DNA of 64,000 bases from Candidatus Fusicatenibacter intestinigallinarum. GTDB taxonomy: Bacteria; Bacillota; Clostridia; Lachnospirales; Lachnospiraceae. Both the position numbers and the translations under genes were made by a program. Positions 15,722-23,212 of this stretch are shown piece by piece. The stretch is from positions 1-64,000 of the forward strand of contig DWWU01000030.1 of the NCBI GenBank assembly GCA_019119555.1, in the 5' to 3' direction. Below the pieces are notes generated by a model that was given only the letters and a program-made list of their open reading frames with translations, was not told where the DNA came from and made no database searches. The first letter of the stretch is position 1. Every line of letters starts with the position of its first letter.

Positions 15722-18073
15722 CTACGCAGGTTCGCCATACAGAATTCCGTTGGAGCCGGTCGCCAGGAAAAATCTTCCGAAGATCCGGCAGTCACCGTCA
15801 ATACTGTGAATCTCCCCGAACTGCTGCCGGTCCGTATTCAGGCGTTCAAACGTGACGCCTTCATCCAGCGTCCGGTAGAATCCGTAGTGACCGCCGATTT
15901 TCCCGCTGACATACAGGGCTTTGTCTTCCGTGTAATAATCTCCGCCCGGTCTGCCCACGCCGAGTCCCACGCAGTACACCGTATCGCCTTCGCCGGACAG
16001 GCGCTTCACAGTAATCTGATCTCCCCGGCCGTCCTCTCCCTGCCCGCAGTCATACTTCAGCTTCCAGAGCCCATGCTCTGCAAGTGCCAGGTAAAACACT
16101 CCAGTTTTCCCTGTTTCTCCTCGGACCTCCGTCTTGTCGGCACAGTCGATCCGACCGAAATCCGCACAGGGGAATTCCGCAGGCAGCTTTTTCTCATGAA
16201 ATGTCAGACCTCCGTCCCGGCTCACATAAAAATCCGAATGATCTCCAAATCCGTAGAACAGTCTGCTGTCCATACGGTCGGAAAAGACTTTGACATTTCC
16301 CTCTGTCTTTCGCGCGCCGTCTTCCTGATATACCTCCGCGATCCGGAAAGTTTCTCCCTTGTCCTGACTGACCACCATACGGCGCACCGGAAGTTCAATC
16401 CCGTCCGCCACCGACCAGACAATCGTCCTGCCGTCCGGCGACAACGCCGCCCATCCGGAATTTACATTTGGCTGTTCAATCTTACGGAACGCCTGGTCCA
16501 GATCCTCCGACAGTCCATAGGGAAGCTCCGGTCTGGTAAACGTTCTTCCCTGATCTTCCGAAAGAATCAGGCCTCCCTTCGTTTTCCCCTTCCAGTTTCC
16601 TCTCGGAGTCACCACCAGCTGTTCCGGACGTTCGTCGGAAAAATCTGCGTTGATACAGGTAATATACCGGTTGCCCTCGCTGTCGGCAAAAGAATTGCCA
16701 CAGGGACGGTCCACATTCTCGAAGGCAAAACCTCCAAGATCTCCGAGAATATCGATCACCTGAACCTCTCCCTTCGGCATACTGTAGACATTCAGATGCA
16801 CCGTCTCCTCCAGGCCGTCGCACCAGTCGGTGAAGCAGCAGTCTTTCTCCTTCAGATTCTCCGTCCGGAACACGCCCGTTCCCGTATTAAACCAGGCGGT
16901 ATCGTCACAGAACGGATCCATCTGGAGATCGCTGAGCCAATGAATCAGCGAATGGCCGCCATTGCACTCCGGCCTCATGTACGGGGCGCGGAATGTAATT
17001 TTCCCCTCACAGAGATCATACAGGATCTGCTTCCAGGTCTCCCCGTAATCTTCAGACAGGAAAATACTGTCGCCGTCATCTTTGACGATCGTCGAAGCAA
17101 TCACAAGCCCCGGCGTCTGACGGGATGCACTGATTCCGGAAAAGCCGTAGTCCAGAGGCTCTCCCGTCCGGAGGTTCTCCTGCCCGATCCCGGTGACTGC
17201 CCTGGCGCTGCCCGGGGTGATCTCCGTCATCGCACCGATCCTGCCGTCTGCGCCGACGGCATACCGGGCGATCCTTCCGTCGATGGTATCACCGGAGTCG
17301 CAGCTGTAGCCATTCTCCAGCACATAGGATCTCCTGCCGGTGGAAGCAAACGTCACATACAGATAGCTGTCATCCACACTGAATCTCTGCGCCACCAGGC
17401 CGTTCAGCCTGCAGTCCTCCATCCTGCGGCTTTCCGGTTCTTCCAGGGGAGCAAACGTCCTGCCGCCATCGGCAGAGTAATAGAGGCTGTGTCCCCGCAT
17501 TCCGGGTTCCTTTGCCGTCGTCACACCGGCCGTACCCACAAGCAGCGTATGGCCGACCCAGCCGGCAAACGTCAGATATTCTTCCGGAAGCCCGGTGCAT
17601 TTTTCCCAATGGGCGCCGCGGTCTTTGCTGGTCCAGAGTCCTTCCTGCTGGCTGGCAAACCAGAGCCGGTCAGATTCCATACAGTCCACAACCAGCCGTT
17701 CTCCAGTTCCCCTTCCATTCAGGTTTCCGTGAATCATCACCGGAATACGCTCATAGCGGAACGTCTCCCCGTAATCCTCCGACACTGCCAGCACGCCGCT
17801 CTTCTCCCGGTTTTCTCCGCAGGCGATATAAAGCCGTTCCGGCCTGTCGTCGTCCAGCGCCACTGAAATCGGAAATGTCTCGCTCAGGTCCTCTGGCGTC
17901 ACATGGGAAATCAGGCTGTGCCATTGCTGACGCTCCGGATCAAAACGATATGTGCCGCCGATATCGGTTCTCAGGTACAGGAGTCCTTTCTTCTTTTTAT
18001 GGAAAATAAAACCTGTCACATATCCGCCGCCCGGAATCGGCAGATTCTTATACTGATAGGAAAGCTCTCTCAT
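15722..18073 (-). CDS. GH74-like xyloglucan-active beta-propeller
   Basis: Protein of 783 residues made of BNR/sortilin-like propeller repeats (SEDYGETF, SKDRGAHW, SADGGRTF, SEDYGETW, SEDQGRTF, SQDKGETF, SRDGGLTF). The start GGGYVTGFIFHKKKKGLLY then LRTDIGGTYR matches the GH74 entry motif, with the catalytic Asp at about residue 37. A second acidic site sits in HWLSDLQMDPF..D..WFNTGTG (about residue 382), where GH74 enzymes keep their other catalytic Asp. GH74 enzymes cut the xyloglucan backbone. No signal peptide is seen, so this one probably trims imported oligosaccharides. The ATG at 18073 follows AGAGG. The GH31 gene lies directly downstream. Confidence 0.82.
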   Translation of the reverse strand: MRELSYQYKNLPIPGGGYVTGFIFHKKKKGLLYLRTDIGGTYRFDPERQQWHSLISHVTPEDLSETFPISVALDDDRPERLYIACGENREKSGVLAVSEDYGETFRYERIPVMIHGNLNGRGTGERLVVDCMESDRLWFASQQEGLWTSKDRGAHWEKCTGLPEEYLTFAGWVGHTLLVGTAGVTTAKEPGMRGHSLYYSADGGRTFAPLEEPESRRMEDCRLNGLVAQRFSVDDSYLYVTFASTGRRSYVLENGYSCDSGDTIDGRIARYAVGADGRIGAMTEITPGSARAVTGIGQENLRTGEPLDYGFSGISASRQTPGLVIASTIVKDDGDSIFLSEDYGETWKQILYDLCEGKITFRAPYMRPECNGGHSLIHWLSDLQMDPFCDDTAWFNTGTGVFRTENLKEKDCCFTDWCDGLEETVHLNVYSMPKGEVQVIDILGDLGGFAFENVDRPCGNSFADSEGNRYITCINADFSDERPEQLVVTPRGNWKGKTKGGLILSEDQGRTFTRPELPYGLSEDLDQAFRKIEQPNVNSGWAALSPDGRTIVWSVADGIELPVRRMVVSQDKGETFRIAEVYQEDGARKTEGNVKVFSDRMDSRLFYGFGDHSDFYVSRDGGLTFHEKKLPAEFPCADFGRIDCADKTEVRGETGKTGVFYLALAEHGLWKLKYDCGQGEDGRGDQITVKRLSGEGDTVYCVGLGVGRPGGDYYTEDKALYVSGKIGGHYGFYRTLDEGVTFERLNTDRQQFGEIHSIDGDCRIFGRFFLATGSNGILYGEPA

Positions 18074-18127
18074 TTTTACCTCTTTCTGACGCATTTCTGC
18101 TGTCTGTTTTCGCAGGAAATCCGTCAA

Positions 18128-18510
18128 GTTTTCGAATTCTCTCCGATTTTATCATGATGTTTCAGGAAATAATACGGAAAATATTAGAGAGATTTTCCCT
18201 CATTTTTAGACTATATCAGCACAGAGATCAGTGCGATTCCCGCCAGCAGGATTCCTCCGGACAGAAGCAGATTCACCGGAAACGCCTGCAGTGAAGTCGG
18301 AAGTCTGCAACGCAACATCGGCACCCTGCAGGAGCCCTGGGCGCCCGCAAGATGCCGATGTTTCTTACTCTTTTTTTATTTTGTATTCTTTTTCTACTAC
18401 AATATATTTATGGTTAATACCCCTTACAGCCAGTAAGGAATTACCCATCTTGTTGCTTAAGCTGTTAGAATGAGTGTGGCAATAGGTCTGGCCTTTCCTT
18501 TCTAGGACTT
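18128..18510. other. Gene-free stretch with orphan hairpin
   Basis: No convincing gene. On the + strand, arms AACATCGGCA (18314) and TGCCGATGTT (ending 18362), followed by a T-rich run, look like a terminator although nothing obvious is transcribed into it. On the minus strand, 18211-18318 can encode 35 residues with a hydrophobic tail (LLLSGGILLAGIALISVLI), possibly the C-terminal scrap of a membrane protein; it has no ribosome binding site. A small CCTTAC/GTAAGG hairpin sits at 18423-18439. Confidence 0.4.
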
Positions 18511-19655
18511 TTATTTTCTTACCGGAAAGCCGCCGCCCGACTCAAATTTTGCCGCCACATCTTTCAGATATTCTGTGATCGGAAGATGCTGCGGACAGAC
18601 CTTCTCGCACTGTCTGCACCCGATACAGTCGCTGGCTTTACCGTGGCGCAGGCTGATATTGTTGTAGTAAACCCTATGGCTGGAGAAGCTTCCCGTCGTT
18701 CTTTCAATACTGTTGTACAGAGCAAAGTACTGGGGAATTGCAATCTGCTTCGGACATCCGTGGGTACAGTAAGAACATGAAGTGCACGGAATCGGCGTGT
18801 TCTTCTCAATAATCGCTCTTACCTGATCGATGACCTTCAGTTCTTCTTCGGTAATCGGCTCGAACTTCCGGAACGTCGCTGCGTTGTCCATAACCTGCTC
18901 CATGGAATTCATTCCTGAAAGAACTCTCACGACACCCTCCTGGCTGGCGGCAAATCGCAATGCCCAGGACGCGGCAGACGCATCCGGACGGCAGTCTTTC
19001 ATCAGCTTCAGCGCCTCCTCCGGCAGCTTTACCAGCGTACCGCCCTTACACGGTTCCATGACAAACACCGGTTTCCCATACTTATTTGCCACTTCCAGGC
19101 AGCGGCGGGACTGCACATTCGGCTGTTCCCAGTCCATATAGTTGATCTGCAGCTGGACAAAATCAAGCAGATCCCCGTACGCTCCGAGAATCTCGTCCAG
19201 AAGTTCCGGCATATCATGGAAAGACATTCCCAGATATTTGATTTTCCCTTCTGCCTTTTTCCCGGCAGCGAAGCCAAACGCATCGTACTTCCGGCACTTC
19301 TCATAGACATTGGTTCCCATATTGTGGAGAAGATAATAGTCAAAATACTCCACGCCGCAGTGATCCAGCTGTTCGTTGAAAATCCGCTCCATATCCTCCG
19401 CATCTTTGAAATCACGCAGCGGAAGTTTTGTCGCAAGCTCAAAGCTTTCTCTCGGATGACGTTCCACCAGCGCTTTCCGCACGGCTTCCTCCCCGTGGTA
19501 TCCATGATATGTGTAGGCGGTGTCAAAATAAGTGAGTCCCTGCTCCATATATGCGTCAAAAAGCTTTTCAATCAACGGATAATCAAATGATACAGGATCT
19601 TCCGCATTCAAAAGGGGAAGACGCATACATCCATAACCAAACTGATTTTTTCCAT
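18511..19655 (-). CDS. 4Fe-4S aldo/keto reductase, frameshifted start
   Basis: Aldo/keto reductase with a C-terminal ferredoxin region, about 380 residues. The barrel begins NQFGYGCMRLPL and carries the AKR motif LTYFDTAYTYHGYHGEEAV, YYLLHNMG and the conserved K (ATKLPL). The last 130 residues hold two cluster-binding sites, CTSCSYCTHGCP and CIGCRQCEKVCP. The ATG at 19655 has GGAGG 9 nt upstream but is one base out of frame: an A tract of six (19646-19651) would need seven to give ATG-GAA-AAA-AAT-CAG and enter the barrel. No other good start exists in the coding frame. This is either polymerase or ribosome slippage, a mutation or a sequencing error. Confidence 0.85.
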
Positions 19656-19673
19656 ACTTCTTATCCTCCCTTC

Positions 19674-19701
19674 GTAACCATTCAGCCAGCCAAACGGTTA
19701 C
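19674..19701. repeat. Short palindromic repeat (family 1)
   Basis: GTAACCATTCAGCC with inverted right half AAACGGTTAC, 19 nt upstream of the aldo/keto reductase ATG and just before its GGAGG. Confidence 0.75.
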
Positions 19702-19918
19702 GTTCCTTCTTTGGCTGAACCGCAACGTTTCGTTCTCACTTTTCCATCTTCTATTATAAAACATACTGAAAAAACATCAATTCCCGTTTCCGCACCTTTT
19801 CATAAGCAAAACTTATCTGAAAGCCAGGCCTTTTCCATACCTCTCCTCCCGGCCCCTAACCTTTCTCCGAAGCCGGTCCCATGCATGATTTTTTATGCTG
19901 TTCAGTTGCCGGACCGTA

Positions 19919-20051
19919 GTTACAGTTCAGCCAGGTCTGTGCATTCACTGCACAGACCGTATGAAAACGCAGAGTCTGCGGGCATCCGGCCCATCGCAAA
20001 GCGATTTTCAACGGCCGGATGCGGTAACCGTTCAGCGGGCTGAACGGTTAC
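19919..20051 (+). repeat. Full long-form repeat (family 1), 133 bp
   Basis: Composite element of four hairpins in a row: a half short palindrome (GTTACAGTTCAGCC), then GGTCTGTGCA/TGCACAGACC, then GCATCCGGCC/GGCCGGATGC, and a complete short palindrome at the right end (GTAACCGTTCAG ... CTGAACGGTTAC). The copy at 21898 has exactly the same length. It lies between divergent genes, upstream of pcp. Confidence 0.88.
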
Positions 20052-20231
20052 GGGCCGTATAGAAACTGCGATAAAAAGGCGGGAGATTTCCTGCATTCTG
20101 TGCTATAATTATTTATGAATTGTGTTTACAGTGTTTTATGTATACTGCCAAAGAGTATAACCTGCATAGAATCACAGCCTGCGGCAGGAAATCTTTTCCA
20201 TCAGAATATACTTATCGGAGGGAAATCCATT

Positions 20232-20846
20232 ATGAAACTATTACTTACCGGTTTCGAGCCTTTCGGCGGCGAAACCTCCAATCCATCCTTTGAAGCAGTA
20301 AAACGACTGCCGGAGCGCATCGGCAGCGCGGAAATCATAAAAACCGAACTTCCGGTTTCCTTCAAAAACTCTGGTCCCGCCCTGATATCCGCCATAGAGA
20401 AGCATCATCCGGATGCCGTAATCTGTGTCGGCCAGGCAGGCGGATATGCCGGGATTGCCATAGAACGCACAGCCGTCAATCTGCAGGATGCCGCAGCAGT
20501 GGATAACGACGGTATTCAGCCGGAGGAACAGCCTGTCGTTGCCGACGGACCGGACGGATACTTTTCCTCCCTGCCGGTCAAACGCATTGCGGACGCATTG
20601 AAAAGCAATGAGATTCCGGCATTTGTATCCAACTCTGCCGGAACCTATGTCTGCAATAACGTTATGTATACCCTGCTCCATCTGATTCACAGCAAACATC
20701 TTCCCATCCGGGGCGGTTTTATCCATGTTCCCTTCTCTGTGGAACAGGCTGCCTGCAAAGCGCCCGGAACCCCATCCATGGCGCTGGAATATATGACGAA
20801 GGGGCTGGAGCTTGCCGTCCGGACAGTGGAGTCGGAACGTATCTGA
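20232..20846 (+). CDS. pcp: Pyroglutamyl-peptidase I
   Basis: Cysteine peptidase of 204 residues that removes N-terminal pyroglutamate from peptides (family C15). The start MKLLLTGFEPFGG is the family hallmark. The catalytic triad is visible: Glu in the region after VGQAGG, Cys in SNSAGTYVCNNVMY and His in GGFIHVPF. GGAGG precedes the ATG at 20232, making it a better start than upstream in-frame codons. A TATAAT at 20104 may be its -10 box, although a good -35 is lacking. It converges with the MGMT-family gene. Confidence 0.95.
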   Translation: MKLLLTGFEPFGGETSNPSFEAVKRLPERIGSAEIIKTELPVSFKNSGPALISAIEKHHPDAVICVGQAGGYAGIAIERTAVNLQDAAAVDNDGIQPEEQPVVADGPDGYFSSLPVKRIADALKSNEIPAFVSNSAGTYVCNNVMYTLLHLIHSKHLPIRGGFIHVPFSVEQAACKAPGTPSMALEYMTKGLELAVRTVESERI

Positions 20847-20888
20847 AACTGCCTGCTGCGTGATTTATCCTGCACTTTCCGGAAACGT

Positions 20889-21197
20889 TCAGCAATCCCA
20901 CTGGCACTGTTTCAGGTCAACGTGAAACGCGTCCTTCATCGGAACACCTTCCCGCTGAAGCAGCTGCCTTTGTTCCGGCCAGCCGGGCGCCAGTCTTCCT
21001 GCGTGATTGACCACTCTGTGACAGGGATAATCCCCGTACCGGTCAGCCATACTGAGCACCCTCCCCACCAGGCGGGCATTTTTGTCACGGCCGATCAGTC
21101 TGGCGATCTGTCCATAGGTGGCCACACTCCCTTCCGGGATTTCCCCGACCACGGAAAGAATCTCATAAATCAAATCCTCCTGCAGTATCCGTTTCAT
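20889..21197 (-). CDS. MGMT-family (alkyltransferase-like) protein
   Basis: Small DNA-binding protein of 102 residues equal to the C-terminal domain of O6-alkylguanine-DNA alkyltransferase. It has the helix-turn-helix with arginine finger region (GSVATYGQIARLIG, ARLVGRVL) and the active-site motif as PCHRVV, with the acceptor Cys kept, followed by GRLAPGWPEQRQLLQREGV. True ATL proteins have lost this Cys, so a minimal methyltransferase is possible. The tail VDLKQCQWD is typical of the small bacterial group. It acts in repair or sensing of alkylated guanine. Confidence 0.9.
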   Translation of the reverse strand: MKRILQEDLIYEILSVVGEIPEGSVATYGQIARLIGRDKNARLVGRVLSMADRYGDYPCHRVVNHAGRLAPGWPEQRQLLQREGVPMKDAFHVDLKQCQWDC

Positions 21198-21236
21198 GAT
21201 TTTATCTCCGATCTGATATCATATCATTCATTTTTC

Positions 21237-21264
21237 GTAACAGTTCAGCCAGCTGAACGGTTAC
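21237..21264. repeat. Short palindromic repeat (family 1)
   Basis: Near-perfect palindrome starting GTAACAGTTCAGCCAGCTG, 40 nt upstream of the MGMT-family start. Confidence 0.85.
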
Positions 21265-21297
21265 CATTTTTCTGTTTGAAACGAGACCGCCGTTTCA

Positions 21298-21402
21298 TCA
21301 TTTCTTCTTATGTTTTAAAAGGATAAAATAACAGACTGTTCCGGCAAACAGAATCACAATCCAGAACACGGCTGCCAAAGCAATATAAAAGCCTGGCTGA
21401 TA
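21298..21402 (-). other. In-frame transmembrane extension after GNAT stop
   Basis: The frame of the GNAT gene continues past its TGA for 34 codons and encodes a clean membrane helix (FYIALAAVFWIVILFAG) followed by a lysine-rich stop (LLKHKKK). It has no ATG or ribosome binding site of its own. It may be the tail of a lost membrane protein fused by deletion, or a rare readthrough product. Nothing else proves that it is expressed. Confidence 0.4.
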
Positions 21403-21861
21403 TCACTCTGACTTTCTGCCGTCCCGTTTCATAATGAATCGGCTGTCTCTCACCGTCTCCACAACCTCAAATCCCAATTTTCTGTACAAAGAAATGGCCC
21501 TTTGATTCTTTATGAAAACATATAACATAATTGGCTCATTAACCGACGAACAGCACCTGCGAATTACTGTTGAACCGATTCCCTTCCCCTGAAACCCAGG
21601 GAAAATATACAGGTCATCTATTTCGAATACCGCGTCTTCGTTTTTATAGAAATGATAGTAACCGGCTTTCTTTCCATCCGCATAAATAACTGTATATTCA
21701 TGAATGCAGTTTTCTATTTTATTATTAGTCCAGTCCAGCACCTTATTATAATCAATACTCTCAACATTTTCATACTCACGAATCAAGTGTACGTTTAACT
21801 GAAAGATACACTCAATGTCTTCCGGTTTTGCACTGTCGTATGATATATCCATAATCTTCAT
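21403..21861 (-). CDS. GNAT N-acetyltransferase
   Basis: Single-domain acetyltransferase of 152 residues. The core is DLYIFPGFQGKGIGSTVIRRC (acetyl-CoA loop Q.GKGIG) and the C-terminal NQRAISLYRKLGFEVV motif. Substrate unknown. Base composition is clearly more AT-rich than flanking genes (roughly 35-40% GC by eye), as in the following DUF4160 module, which suggests acquisition by transfer. A full long-form repeat begins 37 nt upstream of its start. Its stop codon is followed in frame by a hydrophobic segment. Confidence 0.9.
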   Translation of the reverse strand: MKIMDISYDSAKPEDIECIFQLNVHLIREYENVESIDYNKVLDWTNNKIENCIHEYTVIYADGKKAGYYHFYKNEDAVFEIDDLYIFPGFQGKGIGSTVIRRCCSSVNEPIMLYVFIKNQRAISLYRKLGFEVVETVRDSRFIMKRDGRKSE

Positions 21862-21897
21862 GATTCACCTTTCAGAATGCAAACATTTGAACTTTCC

Positions 21898-22030
21898 GTT
21901 ACAGTTCAGCCAGGTCCGTGCATTCACTACACAGACCGTATGAAAACGCAGAGCCTGCGGGCATCCGGCCCATCGCGAAGTGATTTTCAATGGCCGGATA
22001 CCGTAACAGTTCAGTGGGCTGAACTGTTAC
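21898..22030 (+). repeat. Full long-form repeat (family 1), 133 bp
   Basis: Second complete copy of the composite element at 19919, with the same 133-bp length and same orientation; most differences are single substitutions. It fills the gap between the DUF4160 module and the GNAT gene; about 110 bp on its far side hold nothing recognisable. Confidence 0.88.
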
Positions 22031-22141
22031 AACTTTCCAGAGATATCATCAAAGAAGCAGAAAATAATAAGCAAAACATCAAAAAGATGCTTCTGAAAGC
22101 GCTGCACTGCTGAATACAGCCAGCAATCGATGACGTTATAT

Positions 22142-22420
22142 TTATTTTCTGTAAAATCCTTCTGAACTGTACTCCGCCCATTTCAAGTACATTTCCTGAT
22201 AATTCTGCTTTATAAATCCCTGTATTATGCGGATTTCTCTGTTATTCAAAATACCTTTGTTCTGCAAAACAGTGTCTCCATTTTCCCGGACAAAGAATTT
22301 TGCCGAACCTGATTCTGTCAGTTTTCTATCGCTTGCATGAACATGCATACATTCAATGACGCAATGAGATGTAAAATATAAATAGTATCCGACTATTTTA
22401 AACTCATAATATTTCGGCAT
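22142..22420 (-). CDS. DUF4160 domain protein
   Basis: Protein of 92 residues matching DUF4160: short N-terminal strands (YYEFKIVGYYLYF), the family core CMHVHASDRKL, GSAKFFVRENGD, then NKGILNNREIRIIQGFIKQNY and a tryptophan-containing end. DUF4160 proteins usually pair with a DUF2442 or similar small partner and have been suggested as toxin-antitoxin modules; that is unproven. The ATG at 22420 has GGAGG close upstream and overlaps the end of the 79-residue gene by 17 nt. AT-rich composition sets the module apart from its surroundings. Confidence 0.85.
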   Translation of the reverse strand: MPKYYEFKIVGYYLYFTSHCVIECMHVHASDRKLTESGSAKFFVRENGDTVLQNKGILNNREIRIIQGFIKQNYQEMYLKWAEYSSEGFYRK

Positions 22421-22643
22421 CCCACTCCTCCAAAAATTTTCTGTTTTTTTCCAGATAAGACTTTGCAATCTGTATTTCAATATCGTCCATACTGGTTTCC
22501 AGCACTTCATCATTTTTTGAAAATACCGCTGCTTTATCCGGACGGTTCAAATTAAGCACACGCCAGCCTTCTTCATTCTGTGTAAATGCATATCCATTTA
22601 TAATCATATCTGCTTCATCCGCCACTTTCTTCACATCTGTCAT
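22404..22643 (-). CDS. Small protein of DUF4160 module
   Basis: Unrecognised 79-residue protein, acidic, with a beta-like first half (MIINGYAFTQNEEGWRVLNL) and a helical, charged second half (MDDIEIQIAKSYLEKNRKFLEEW). It overlaps the preceding 99-residue gene by 29 nt and the DUF4160 gene by 17 nt, so the three are translated from one message. GTGAGG precedes its ATG. It could be a partner or antitoxin of the DUF4160 protein; this is inference from layout only. Confidence 0.75.
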   Translation of the reverse strand: MTDVKKVADEADMIINGYAFTQNEEGWRVLNLNRPDKAAVFSKNDEVLETSMDDIEIQIAKSYLEKNRKFLEEWDAEIL

Positions 22644-22914
22644 CTGCCAGCCTCACTTTCTTAATTGGGGCTAAAAAAGCCTTGGAATCAAAATATAAAT
22701 TTTCCAGAATCGGAACCAGATCAATGTACTCTTCCTCTTCTTTATCATTATGCCTGTATTTTGCCATTACAACAAGATATCCCTCATCCCATTCCTTCAC
22801 TTTCGTATATCGTTCCAGAGAATGCGGTGCCCTGAAACGGATTACATGTCCGTCAAACTGAAAAACAGTAAAATTTTTTTCACTGCTCAAAACAGCTTCG
22901 TTGCTGACTGCCAT
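22615..22914 (-). CDS. Small protein, first of DUF4160 module
   Basis: Unrecognised 99-residue protein. The sequence suggests mostly beta strands (FTVFQFDGHVIRFRA, EGYLVVMAKYRHN) and has a segment EEYIDLVPILENL..FLAPIKKVRL reminiscent of DUF2442-type partners, which also carry a 'DL.P.L..G..F.PL.....F..V' line. It would be the first gene of the module. GGAGGTGATAG lies just upstream of the ATG at 22914, and a perfect short repeat follows 31 nt further upstream. Confidence 0.75.
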   Translation of the reverse strand: MAVSNEAVLSSEKNFTVFQFDGHVIRFRAPHSLERYTKVKEWDEGYLVVMAKYRHNDKEEEEYIDLVPILENLYFDSKAFLAPIKKVRLADDRCEESGG

Positions 22915-22944
22915 GTATCTATCACCTCCAAAGCAATGTTCCTC

Positions 22945-22972
22945 GTTACAGTTCAGCTGACTGAACTGTTAC
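22945..22972. repeat. Short palindromic repeat (family 1)
   Basis: GTTACAGTTCAGCTGACTG and inverse, 31 nt upstream of the first gene of the DUF4160 module. Confidence 0.85.
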
Positions 22973-23143
22973 TATTCCTCATAATCATTTACTATAATTT
23001 GTGTCAGAATTCCATCTCTGATTATATCTCAGCCTCAGTCCTATTCTTCTCTTTCAGAGCATACAACTCATTTTATGCAACTTAATTATAATTTGCAGAA
23101 AAAATTTTTTCAACCCGGGGAACAAAATTTCCTGTCACAGAAA

Positions 23144-23178
23144 GAAAGTGCCGCAATCTTTCGGATCACGACACTTTC
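23144..23178 (-). terminator. Terminator of the GGGtGRT operon
   Basis: Stem GAAAGTG/CACTTTC extended inward by CG and GATC pairs, 35 nt after the GGGtGRT stop, followed by a moderate T-rich run on the minus strand. Confidence 0.7.
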
Positions 23179-23212
23179 CTAGTTATCAGTAACTATCGGT
23201 TTATAAAAGTTT

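Noticed and set aside
15806-17866. 686-codon open frame on the + strand
   Set aside because: Antisense shadow of the GH74-like gene, with composition unlike a real protein.
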